Shown: positions 18,301-26,931 of the stretch, in pieces | How the letters are laid out: each line of letters starts with the position of its first letter | Numbering within the stretch: the stretch's first letter is position 1 | Assembly (NCBI GenBank): GCA_018401435.1 | Contig: JAGYJW010000009.1 | Coordinates: 1 to 64,000, forward strand | Length of the DNA stretch: 64,000 nucleotides | Source of the DNA: Deltaproteobacteria bacterium | GTDB taxonomy: Bacteria > Myxococcota_A > UBA796 > UBA2385 | Direction of reading: 5' to 3' | Position numbers and translations under genes: made by a program | Notes under the pieces: generated by a model | What the model was told of the DNA's origin: nothing | The model's database searches: none | The model's input: only the letters and a program-made list of their open reading frames with translations

Positions 18301-18799
18301 AAGGTCGGGGCCGCAGGGCCTGCGCGACCGGCAGCAGGGTGAGCAGGCCGAGCAAGCCAAGGGCCAGCCCCACCAGCGGCGCGGGCAGGCCCCACAGCGT
18401 GGCGAGGCGGGTGCTGTCGGCCTGGGGGCCGGGCCGCAGCAGCCCGTGCAGCAGCAGGTCCAACACCAGCCGCAGCTGAAAGACCAGGGCCAGGCCGGCC
18501 GGATAGGGGGCCAGGGGGGAGGGGCTGCGCCAGAGGCGGGCCCCGATCAGGGCCAGCGACAGCATGGGAATCAGCGGCCCAAGGGCCAGGATCAAGACGG
18601 GATTCCCCCCCGAGATGGCCGTCTGCCCCGAACCGTCGGCGCCCAGGTTCAGGGCCCGAAGCCGTCCCCCGGTGCCCAGGGCCGCCGCCGCGTGGCCCAG
18701 CTCGTGCAACACCAGGGCGACCCGGCCGGTGGCGGGCAGCGGCGCCAGCAGGGCCGCCAGGAGGGCGCTACCCAGCCGCTGCTGCTCTGCTCGCTTCAT
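18287..18799 (-). CDS. M50-family membrane metalloprotease-like protein
   Basis: A 170-residue polytopic membrane protein with the zinc motif H-E-x-x-H at residues 32-36 (VLHELGHAAAALGTGG) inside the first hydrophobic region, as in M50B site-2-type proteases. Further membrane helices follow (LILALGPLIPMLSLALIG, and one at the C-terminus). The second metal ligand motif (N-x-x-P-x-x-x-L-D) is approximated only by the LVLDLLLHG region, so proteolytic activity is probable but not certain. It lacks a PDZ domain and is shorter than RseP. Both flanking genes are convergent or divergent, giving no operon clue. Confidence 0.75.
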   Translation of the reverse strand: MKRAEQQRLGSALLAALLAPLPATGRVALVLHELGHAAAALGTGGRLRALNLGADGSGQTAISGGNPVLILALGPLIPMLSLALIGARLWRSPSPLAPYPAGLALVFQLRLVLDLLLHGLLRPGPQADSTRLATLWGLPAPLVGLALGLLGLLTLLPVAQALRPRPFSDR

Positions 18800-18896
18800 C
18801 GGCGCGCTCCTGCGGACGACCGCTTCAGGGGCATGGGTTATCCAACGCTACCCCGCCCGCGCTTCCCCGCGCGGCCCCTCGTCCCCCGCGACCCCC

Positions 18897-21262
18897 ATGC
18901 CCAAGCCCCACTTCATCCTCGGCGCCCTCGGCGCCATCGTGCCTGCAGGCCTGCTGACCTTCTCGGCCCTGCAGCCCAGCACCGCGCCCGCCAACGACCC
19001 GGCGCCGGTGGAACGCCCCGACCAGCCCATCGCCGGCGCGGTCGCCTGGGTCACCGACGCCATGCTCGCGCCGGCGCTGCCCCTGGACGCCGACCTGTTG
19101 GCCGCCCTGGCCGGCCGCCAACACAAGAGCGCCCTGGCCGCCCTGCGCAAGGTGGACGCCCGCACGCTGTCGGGCAACCAGGTGCGGGATCGGGCCTTTC
19201 TGGAGGCCTGGGAGGCCATTCGCGCCGGGGAGGCCAGCAGCGCCGTCGCCTTGATCAACGAGGTCCGAGGCGCCGAGCATGTGCCCGACGACTACAAGCA
19301 GATCACGGTCGCCGAGCTGCTCCTCGCCGCGGACAAGCCGGTCGAGGCCGCCGAGGCGCCGCCCAGGTGTCGTCGGACTCCGGGGTGGCCAGCCGCGCCG
19401 CCATCACCCGGGCCCAGGCCCTGGACAAGGCCGGGCGCACCGCCGACGCCCTGGCCGCCTGGCAGGCCCTGGCCGACCGCCCCGACCCCTCCCCGGGCAC
19501 CGCGACCGCCCTGCTCTCCCTCGCCCGCCGCAAGGGCATCGGCTCGGATGCCGCCTACACGCTGCTGCGCCGGCTGTGGAGCCAATACCCCGAATCGGCC
19601 GAAGGCCGGCAGGCCGAGTCCATCCTCGCTGCCGAATACGAGCCCAGGGGCAAGGCCTACCGCGCTCGGGACAGCGACATCGCCAATCGGGCCGATCGCC
19701 TGATGCAAGGCCACAAATACTCCGATGTCACCAAGTGGCTGGGCGCCATGGAGACCCGCTTCGTCACCCCCGACCCCAACGCCTGCATGGCCTGGTATGC
19801 CTTTGGTCGCAGCCACTTCAAGGTCAACAACATCACCAAGGCCGCCGAGGTCCTGGGCAAGGCCGGCAAGAGCTGCGTGGGCATCGACAATGACCGCGGC
19901 GCCAAGAGCTTCTACATCGCCGGCAAGGCCCTGGAGCGCAAGAAGCTGTGGGCCGACGCCGCCCGCTCCTTCGAGAAGATCCCCGAGCTATACCCGGGCC
20001 ACTCCATGTCCGACGACGGCTATGCCCTGGCCGGCATCGCCTGGGAGAATGCCGGCGAGCCGGCCAAGGCCGTCGCCCTGCTGGAGCGACAGGTTGCCGA
20101 ATACCCCGACGGCGATCTGGCTGCCGAGGGCTTCTGGCGCCTGGCCTGGCTGGCCTGGCAGGATGGCCGCACCGACGACGCCATCCGAATCGCCGAACAG
20201 ATGATCTGGCAGGTGCCCATCGCGTCGGATCCCGTGCACGTCGTGGGCGCCCACTACTGGGCCGCGCGCTGGCGCATCCACCCCGACCGCAGCGATCCGA
20301 AGGCCCGGCACCCCGACGCCGCGCGGGTGGCCCTGGGCATCGACCAGCTGGTGCAGCTGTGCAAGGACCAGCCCACCCACTTCTACAGCCTGCTGGCCGC
20401 GGCACGCCTCTATGAGCTGGCGCCGGCCCGGGTGAAGGATCTGCCCCGGCCCGACCCGGGCCCCGATCGCGGGCTGCAGGTGCGCGAGGCCTGGATGGAG
20501 GACCCGGCCGTCCAGCGCGCCTTTGCCCTCGCCCGCTTGGGGCTGGTGGCCGAGGCCTTGGTCGAGTTCGACTCGCTGTCGGGTCGCGCCGATCCGCCCG
20601 CCGGCGCGCCGCTGCCCGGCGAAGAGGCCCTGATCGCCAAGGTCGTGGCCCAACGCAACCCCTTTGAGGCCCACGATCGGCTCCACCACTTCTTGTTGGG
20701 CCATCCGGCCAGCAGCCTGGGGCCCGACGCCGACACCATCCTGCGGCAGTCCTATACCGACCACTACTGGGATCTCGTCCAGCAAGCGGCCAGGGGCTAT
20801 GGATATGACCCCCGCATCTTCCACGCGCTGGTGCGAGAAGAGTCCAGCTTCAACGAGAAGATCGTGAGTTGGGCCGGCGCCAAGGGCCTCAGCCAGCTGA
20901 TGCCGGCGACCGCCAGCCAGGTCGCCGGCTGGCTGGGCATCACGGTCAACTCGACCACCATCTACGATCCGCTCACCAATCTGCGCATCGGGTCCCGCTA
21001 CCTGGACTACCTGCGGGGCTACTTCGGCGGAAATATGTTCCTGGCGGTGCCCGCCTACAACGCGGGTGAAGGCAATGTGGGCAAGTGGCTGAAGGCCACC
21101 GACAACCCGCCCACCGACGAGTTCATCGAGTCCATCCCCATCCGCGAGACCCGCCACTACGTCAAGCGGGTGCTGGGCACCTACCAGCTCTACAACAGCG
21201 TCTATGGCACCGGGCCGCTCTTCCCCGATTGGAGCGCGAGCAACCACCGGGCCAAGCCCTGA
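18897..21262 (+). CDS. slt: soluble lytic murein transglycosylase with one frameshift
   Basis: The C-terminal 170 residues form an Slt-type domain: IFHALVREESSFNEKIVSWA with the catalytic Glu, then AKGLSQLMPATA, and FLAVPAYNAGEGNV. A long superhelical TPR-like region precedes it, as in Slt70. The N-terminus from ATG 18897 (MPKPHFILGALGAIVPAGL) is a signal or anchor. Around 19355-19360 the frame changes between AELLLAADKPVEAAE and AAQVSSDSGVASRAAI; a single indel restores one protein of about 788 residues. It cleaves peptidoglycan glycan strands with 1,6-anhydro product formation in the periplasm. Confidence 0.9.
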
Positions 21263-21331
21263 TCGCGGCCACGGCCTCAGCCGGGCCTGCCTGCCGTCCC
21301 CACGGCCCCCAACAGCGTTAGACCTGCCGGC

Positions 21332-22087
21332 ATGTCCACCGACAGCGACACCCGCTCCAGCGCCGCAGCCTTTCCGGCCGGGCTCGTCGATGCCTTCGAC
21401 GACGCCCAGCGGCGCACCATCGACCTCATGGGCCTCGCCCGCGACCGGCTGGAGGTCGGCATGTCCGAGGCCGACATCGTGGACGAGGTAGAGGCCCAGG
21501 CCAAATCAGCAGGCTTCAACCTTTGGTTTCGGCCGCCCTATGCCCACCTGGACTGCCCGGAGCGCCCGGCCTTCTTGCCCGACAAGAAGGGCCGGCTGGC
21601 CAAGGGCATGGTGGTGGAGATCGACGCCGCCCCCGCCACCGATGAGGCCTATGGGGTCTTCGGCGCCGCCTTCGTCTTTGGCGGCGGAACCGAGCCCAAG
21701 CTGCTGATCGACGCAAAAGAGGCCTGCAAGGCGGCCTGCGGCTTCGCCAGCCGCTGGAAGTGCACGGGCGAGGTCTTCGTCTATGCACAGGCCTGGGCCA
21801 ACAACCGCAGCTACCGCGTGGACAGCGACTCGGTGGGCCACGCCTGCTTTCCCCGCTTGGGTCGCACGGCCGGCGCCTGGCCCCACCTCGCCCGCGCGGC
21901 CACCCTGATGCGGCGGCACCGCATCACCTGGCTCAACCCTCGCCGCATGCACGGCTTCTACGCGATCCAGCCCCGGCTGGTGCTGGATGGCCGGGGCTGC
22001 GCCATCGAAGAGCTGGTCTTCGTGGATGGCAACGAAAAACGCATCCTGGGGCGGCCCGGCGGCCTGGGCGAGATCGGCCGCTTCTGA
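21332..22087 (+). CDS. M24 (pita-bread) peptidase-like protein, possibly inactive
   Basis: A 251-residue protein with the creatinase/aminopeptidase fold order: an N-terminal helical region (RRTIDLMGLARDRLEVGMSE), then GFNLWFRPPYAHLD, GMVVEIDAAPATDEAYGVFG, and a C-terminal LVLDGRGCAIEELVFVDG. In active M24 enzymes a D-D-H-E-E set binds two metals. Here one Asp (in VEIDA), a His (VGHAC) and a Glu (AIEEL) are at plausible places, but the second Asp is not evident (GVFGAAFVFGGG). It may be a metal-poor or non-catalytic family member. It lies upstream of the hairpin repeat and IS630. Confidence 0.7.
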   Translation: MSTDSDTRSSAAAFPAGLVDAFDDAQRRTIDLMGLARDRLEVGMSEADIVDEVEAQAKSAGFNLWFRPPYAHLDCPERPAFLPDKKGRLAKGMVVEIDAAPATDEAYGVFGAAFVFGGGTEPKLLIDAKEACKAACGFASRWKCTGEVFVYAQAWANNRSYRVDSDSVGHACFPRLGRTAGAWPHLARAATLMRRHRITWLNPRRMHGFYAIQPRLVLDGRGCAIEELVFVDGNEKRILGRPGGLGEIGRF

Positions 22088-22100
22088 GCCCGGGCCGTGG

Positions 22101-22145
22101 CGCCGGCCGCGTCCAACGAATCGGGACTTCCGATTCGCTCAACTA
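22101..22145 (+). repeat. 46-bp hairpin repeat, copy 1 (interrupted by IS630)
   Basis: CGCCGGCCGCGTCCAACGAA leads into a perfect stem-loop, CGAATCGG-GACTT-CCGATTCG, and ends in CTCAACTA. A second copy at 28891-28936 is identical over its first 30 bases, then differs by one inserted T and one C-to-G change. The final TA of copy 1 (22144-22145) is the IS630 insertion dinucleotide. It may be a REP-like element or a small non-autonomous mobile unit. Confidence 0.7.
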
Positions 22146-22152
22146 AACAGGT

Positions 22153-22659
22153 TCACGGGGACGGTCGATCATCCGGCAGGAATCGAGCGACCTGCCCCGC
22201 GATGAGGGAGGGGCTGTCGCGGAAGGTGCCGAAGGTCCTTCGGAGCGCGTCATCGCGTTCGTCGGTGGTGTGGAAGAACCGGTTGTGCGTGGTGACGCGC
22301 TTTGTGGTCTTCCAGACCCCCTCCATGGGGTTGAACTCGGGTGAGTACGGCGGCAGGCGGTGGAGCTCGAGCGTATCCGCGTTGTTCGCGAGCCACTCCT
22401 TGCCTGGCCCGTCGAGCCAGTGGCAGGGGCCGTTGTCGATGACCAGGAAGACCTTGCGCCCTCGATGGTGCTCGACGAGGAGCTGGAGGAACTCGTGGAA
22501 GGTGTGGCCGTTGAAGACGTCCGCGAACTGGTGGGTGAACTGCGGCTCCTCCTCGAGCGTGACCGCACCGAAGACGTGGGCTGTCTTTCGGATGCCATAG
22601 GTATCAACCCGGGGCTGTACGCCACGTCGTGACCACGTCTGGTGGAGGGTGCCGTCCAA
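22153..22659 (-). CDS. IS630 transposase, C-terminal catalytic part (OrfB)
   Basis: The 168-codon second frame encodes the DDE domain: VFLVIDNGPCHWLDGPGKEW holds the second catalytic Asp and HRLPPYSPEFNPMEGVWKTT the third acidic residue and its conserved surroundings. The first catalytic Asp (FEDEASFWLDGTL) lies just upstream of the nominal start and is reached only through the -1 frameshift from OrfA. All three acidic residues are present, so the transposase should be active. It acts at TAAACAGG ends of its own element. Confidence 0.9.
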   Translation of the reverse strand: MDGTLHQTWSRRGVQPRVDTYGIRKTAHVFGAVTLEEEPQFTHQFADVFNGHTFHEFLQLLVEHHRGRKVFLVIDNGPCHWLDGPGKEWLANNADTLELHRLPPYSPEFNPMEGVWKTTKRVTTHNRFFHTTDERDDALRRTFGTFRDSPSLIAGQVARFLPDDRPSP

Positions 22660-22685
22660 CCAGAAGCTGGCCTCGTCTTCGAAAG

Positions 22686-23258
22686 CTACGACTCCTCGGC
22701 ATGCACTGGCTTTTTTTTTATCTCGGGCAGGCGCTCGCGCAGCCAGGTCGCCTGCGCCTCGACGTTGGCCCGAGCGAGTCGCTTACGGGGTCGCTGGACG
22801 GAGAACCCGAGCTTGTTGAGGAGCCTGGGAATGTGGTGATTGTGGTAGCTGACGCCCCACTTGTCCTGGATGAGCCGACCAATCATCGGGCCGGTCCACA
22901 CCCCTGACGTAAAGCCCGCATCCATCGGCCCCGCCTCGACGATGGCGCTCAGCTCGTCGAGTTGCTCTGCCGTTAGCCGGGGAGCGGCCCCCGGAGCCTT
23001 CTTGGTTCGGAGACCCTCAGCACCCTCCGACTCGTACCAGCCCAGCCAGAAGTTCACGGAACCGCGGGCAGAACGGACCTGATCAGCGATGTCGACGACG
23101 CGAGACCCGTCGATGTAGGCACGGACCGCGCGCGCCCGCTTCCACATCGCGAGGTCACCGGTCGCCTCTGCCTCATCGAGGAGTGCGTCCAGCTTCGCGA
23201 GCTCTTCGGGAGTCTTGCGCTCTGCGCTGACAGCCTGACCGGTCTTCGAGCGACCCAT
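22686..23258 (-). CDS. IS630 transposase, N-terminal part (OrfA)
   Basis: The 190-codon first frame encodes the DNA-binding half: two helix-turn-helix regions (RVVDIADQVRSARGSVNFWL and PMIGRLIQDKWGVSYHNHHI) joined by an Arg/Pro-rich linker (KKAPGAAPRL), as in IS630/winged-helix transposases. It ends IKKKPVHAEES just past the A9 run at 22711-22719. A -1 slip there changes the reading to KKKASACRGVVAFEDEASFW, joining it to the catalytic half and adding the first DDE aspartate. Frameshifting to make the full transposase is well known for this family. Confidence 0.9.
   Translation of the reverse strand: MGRSKTGQAVSAERKTPEELAKLDALLDEAEATGDLAMWKRARAVRAYIDGSRVVDIADQVRSARGSVNFWLGWYESEGAEGLRTKKAPGAAPRLTAEQLDELSAIVEAGPMDAGFTSGVWTGPMIGRLIQDKWGVSYHNHHIPRLLNKLGFSVQRPRKRLARANVEAQATWLRERLPEIKKKPVHAEES
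22711..22719 (-). other. programmed -1 frameshift site (A9)
   Basis: On the coding strand nine consecutive A bases lie in GAGAT-A9-GCC. Zero-frame reading gives I-K-K-K-P and soon a stop; a -1 slip gives I-K-K-K-A and continues into the DDE domain. Position and product fit programmed frameshifting in IS630 elements. Confidence 0.8.
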
Positions 23259-23345
23259 GACCTGCCTCCACGGCGAGATCAGGGAAGCCTGATCCTCATG
23301 GGATCCCGAGTCAAGCGGCTTGGCTGCGGTTCAATGGGATCCTGT

Positions 23346-23981
23346 TTAGAGGCTGCGGGCGAGGGCGCCCACCACCTCGCGCCAGCGCTCCGTCTCTTCG
23401 ACCTCGACGAAGTGCAGGTCGTAGAGCAGATAGCCATCGCCCCGGGACAAGGCGCGCACCTGGGCCGAGGCCTGGGCCGGCGCCATGCCGGGCATGCCCA
23501 GCTGCACCGTCACGCGCCCGCTCTCGACAAAGACGACCTTGACGTCGGCCGGCAGGGTGAAGGTCGCGCCTTCGACCCCAAGGTGCAGCACCGTGGCGCC
23601 CCCATCCAACAAGGAGATGCCGCGGCCCGACGGCGGCAACAAGGCGAATGTGCGCCCGCCTGCGCCCTCGCCGCTGGGCGGGCGCCCCTCGGCGAATGCG
23701 TCGATAAAGCCCAGCAGCACGCCGTCCCCACCGCGCGCGGGCACCGGGACGCCCACCCGAACGACGCTGGCCTCGAAGCTATAGGAGCGGTTGCCCAAGG
23801 CGAACCACACCCGCAGATCGTCGCCGGGCCCCAGGCCCCGCTCCGGCACGCTCAGCACCACGCCGCCTTTCTCCACGCGCAGCAGGCTGGCCCGTATCAA
23901 GCCGCCCCGGCGGGGCATGAGCTCGCAGGCCACCCGCTCCTGGGCGGCGTCGTCGAGGATTCGGCGTGGGTCCAGCGCCAT
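23346..23981 (-). CDS. PilZ / YcgR-like c-di-GMP-binding candidate
   Basis: A 211-residue cytoplasmic protein. The first half is beta-rich and YcgR-N-like (GLIRASLLRVEKGGVVLSVP, then DLRVWFALGNRSYSFEASVV), and the second half (TLPADVKVVFVESGRVTVQL, DGYLLYDLHFVEVEE) has PilZ-type strand order. A clean R-x-x-x-R plus D-x-S-x-x-G c-di-GMP motif is not obvious, so ligand binding is uncertain. The stop codon TAA is completed at the boundary of the IS630 element, so the insertion landed at the very end of this gene; the last residues may differ from the ancestral protein. Confidence 0.6.
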   Translation of the reverse strand: MALDPRRILDDAAQERVACELMPRRGGLIRASLLRVEKGGVVLSVPERGLGPGDDLRVWFALGNRSYSFEASVVRVGVPVPARGGDGVLLGFIDAFAEGRPPSGEGAGGRTFALLPPSGRGISLLDGGATVLHLGVEGATFTLPADVKVVFVESGRVTVQLGMPGMAPAQASAQVRALSRGDGYLLYDLHFVEVEETERWREVVGALARSL

Positions 23982-24075
23982 CGGGAGCCCCCGGGGAAGG
24001 CCCCTGCCCGGTAACCCGTGGGCCGCGCGCCCGGGCCCGCGGGCACCAGCAGCCGACAGGGATTAGGGGCAGCAG

Positions 24076-24945
24076 GTGAAGATCGTCCACCTCACCGACC
24101 TCCATGTGCAGACGCGCCCGCGGCCCTCCGAGCTGCTGGGCAAGCGCCTGATCGGCACCGCCAACCTCTACCTGCTGGGGCGGCGGGCCAAGTTCTCGCC
24201 CCAGGTCCAGCAGGCGGCGGTAGACGCCGCCCTGGCCGAGTCACCCGACGCCGTGGTGATCACCGGCGATCTCACGGCCCAGGCCCTGGACGCCGAGTTC
24301 GCGGCAGCGCGGGCCCTGCTCGACCCCATCCTGCGCCGCTTCCCCACCGTGATGATCCCGGGCAACCACGACACCTATGTGCGCGAGAATGTGCCCGGTG
24401 AGCGCATGCGCGAGGTCTTTGGCGCCTGGATGGGCGACGGAATGCCCGCGCTGATTCGCATCGGCGATGTGCAGTTCGCCACCTTGGAGACCTGCCGGGC
24501 CCACCCCCTCTCCAGCGGCTACACGCCCCCCGACCAGCTGCCCGTTTTGGGAAAACTGCTCGACAATGCCGGTGAGGCCTTCACCTTCCTGTGCATTCAC
24601 TACCCGCTGCGGGGTCGCCGGGGCGAGGCCTATGGCCCCTCCACCCGGGCGCTGGCCAACGCCGCCCAGGTCGAGGCCTTCCTGGCCCAGCAGCGGCATA
24701 TCGGCGCGATCCTGCACGGCCACGAACACCATGGCTTTCGCACCGAGCTTGCGACCGGCGACGGCCCCGTCCCGGTGCTGGACCCCGGCGCCAGCGGCTA
24801 TGCCCACCTGCCCGATGTCGACCGCCGGGCCCACCTCAACGTCTACACGGTCCGAGACCGCCGTCTCCAAGAGGTCCGCCGCCTGCGCTACGCCGACGGC
24901 CGCTTTGAAGAGGAGCCCGGCGGCGCCTACGCGACGGGCCGCTGA
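24076..24945 (+). CDS. calcineurin-like metallophosphoesterase
   Basis: A 289-residue enzyme beginning GTG (AGGGG upstream) and reading MKIVHLTDLHVQT. The five metal blocks are visible: D-L-H near residue 8-10, V-I-T-G-D-L around 60, P-G-N-H-D-T around 95, L-C-I-H-Y-P around 175, and L-H-G-H-E-H-H around 215. It has no signal peptide. Similar proteins hydrolyse phosphomonoesters, cyclic nucleotides or UDP-diacylglucosamine (LpxH-like), but length and context do not decide the substrate. It ends 11 bases before the lipoprotein hydrolase gene, suggesting co-transcription. Confidence 0.9.
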   Translation: MKIVHLTDLHVQTRPRPSELLGKRLIGTANLYLLGRRAKFSPQVQQAAVDAALAESPDAVVITGDLTAQALDAEFAAARALLDPILRRFPTVMIPGNHDTYVRENVPGERMREVFGAWMGDGMPALIRIGDVQFATLETCRAHPLSSGYTPPDQLPVLGKLLDNAGEAFTFLCIHYPLRGRRGEAYGPSTRALANAAQVEAFLAQQRHIGAILHGHEHHGFRTELATGDGPVPVLDPGASGYAHLPDVDRRAHLNVYTVRDRRLQEVRRLRYADGRFEEEPGGAYATGR

Positions 24946-24956
24946 AGGGAGTCGCG

Positions 24957-26918
24957 ATGCGCCTGGACCCGCTGCCTGCAGCCTGCCTGCTGGCCTTTGC
25001 CCTTGCCTGCAAGGACGCGCCCGTAGCCGACAGGCCCGCGGCCAACGGAGTGCGGGCCATCGTGGACCCCGACCGCCCCGAGCACTACTTCGATGTGCCC
25101 TTTCCCAGCGACGACCTGCTGGGCGAAGACGGCTTGCCCGACCTGACCGGCTTTCCCGTGGCGGGCACCCCCCTTGCCATGCAGCTGGTGGATGGCTGGT
25201 TGCGCCGGCTGGAGCAGACCGCCGTGGGCTTCAGCAACCACGGCGCGGCCTATTTCCGCTTCGAGGGCCACCTGAACCTGCCCGCGCAGACCGATGGCCT
25301 GCCCGACGACCCCGTCCTGTTGATCGATCTCGACACGGGCGCGCTGACGCCCCTGGAGCTGCGCTTCATCGACGATCCCAAGGACGACCCCTACTTCGCC
25401 CCCCACACCCTGGCCCTGGCGCCCCGCCTGGGCCACCCGCCCCGCAGCGGCGCGACCCTGGCGGCGGTGGTGATGCAATCGGCCGGAGCGGCGCCTGCGA
25501 CGGGGTCGGCCCTGCCCGCCGGGCTGAATGCGGCCCTCACCCGGGCCGGCGTCTCGGGCAGTCCGGCGGTGGCGACGGTCTTCACGGTCCAAGACGCGGT
25601 GGGGCAGCTGCAGGCCCTGGACGCCGACGCCCGCGCCCGCCTGGGGGCAGACCCCGACTGGGGCGAGATCACCCTGCGGCAGGTGCTGCGCCTGGAGTAT
25701 CGCCAGGGGATCACTCCCTCTGGGAACGAAGGCACCGCGCAGATTGTCACCTATGCCGATGGCGATGTCGCCACGACCTGGATGGCGCCCCAGGACCCCT
25801 CCCTGGACCTGGTGCTCGACCTCGACGAGAGCTGGCCCATGCAGGTCTTCGAGGCCCAGGTCCCGCTGCTCAACTACTCGGGGCTGGACGACCGCCCCTA
25901 TATGAGCCCCGGCCTCGGCCACATCCAGGACTTCGACCGGATGACCGGCTGGATCGACTTCGACCGCGGCGGCCTGCTGAGCGAGCCCGACGTCGAAGCG
26001 GTGCGGGTGACGCTGAGCATTCCCCGGGCGCCGGGCGGCGGCCTGGGCACCGACCTGCCCGTCCTGCTCTGGGACCACGGCACCGGCGGCAGCGCCTACA
26101 ACTTCATCCAGCGCAGCCAGTTGACGACGGCCGCGCCCTGACCCAAGCCATGGCCGAGGCCGGCTGGGCGATGGTGTCGCGGGACAGCCCGCTCTATGGC
26201 GCTCGCTACCCCTTGATTGACGAGGGCTACGGGGCATCGCTGGGCTTCTACAACATCGTCAACCTGCCGGCCTTCCGCGACAACCAGCGCCAGGCCGCCC
26301 TGGAGGGCGAACAGCTCCGGCTCTTCATCGAGACCGGCCTGCGCTGCCGGCGGCACCCTGAACACCGACCAGGTGCGGCGCGGCGGCCACAGCCTGGGCT
26401 CGGTGACAGCCAACCTGGGCATGAGCATCCACCCCGACAGCTGGGAGGCTGCCTTTGTCAGCGGCAGCGGCGGCCTGCTGACCCACTACTTCCTGGATAC
26501 GGGACTCCTCGAAACCATCGACCCCGCGCTCATCTCCAGCCTGTTTGGCCTATTTGGGGCGCCAGAGCCCGAGACCCTGAGCACGGCGGCCATCCTGGGC
26601 GCGGCCCTGGACCTGCCCGAGCCCGCCTGGGCGCAGATCGACCGCCTGCACCCGGTTCTGGGCCTCTTCCAGTGGACCATGGATCCCGGCGACCCGATGA
26701 CCGTCGCCCCCGCCATTGACCTGCCGGTGCACGTCTTTGTGGGTGTGGGCGACTACCAGGTGCCCAATTTCACGACCGATGGCCTGGTGGAGGCCCTGCC
26801 CGACGCGGACCGCTTCGATTGCCAGCCCCGCGGCGACTACGATCCGCACCTGTGCTTGCACCGCGAAGTCGAAGGCCCCACAGACCTGGGGGCCTGGCTG
26901 GAAGCCCCGGGTCGCTGA
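24957..26918 (+). CDS. alpha/beta-hydrolase-fold lipoprotein, two frameshifts
   Basis: The first 394 residues read well: lipoprotein signal FALAC (Cys18), an N-terminal region with HYFDVPFPSDDLLGEDGLPD as in secreted bacterial lipase-like proteins, and PVLLWDHGTGGSAYNF at the oxyanion region. Near 26115 the frame changes to MAEAGWAMVSRDSPLYGARY, then near 26345 returns to the first frame, giving GGHSLGSVTANLGM with the nucleophile Ser, and a C-terminal half ending at 26918. The two indels compensate exactly, so a protein of about 653 residues is implied. It is probably a surface esterase or lipase; the substrate is unknown. Confidence 0.75.
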
Positions 26919-26931
26919 GCCCTGCGGGCCC

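Larger units (their letters stand above)
22144..23348 (-). mobile_element. IS630-family insertion sequence
   Basis: About 1.2 kb bounded by inverted ends TAAACAGG (from 22144) and CCTGTTTA (to 23348). The flanking TA dinucleotides fit the TA target duplication of the IS630/Tc1 family. It carries a transposase in two overlapping frames joined by a slippery A9. The left end sits in the terminal TA of a hairpin repeat; the right end forms the TAA stop of the PilZ gene. It looks complete and recently active. Confidence 0.9.

Noticed and set aside
18260-18896. Upstream extension of the Slt frame
   Set aside because: It is antisense to the M50 protease; the signal peptide begins at 18897 in the neighbouring frame.
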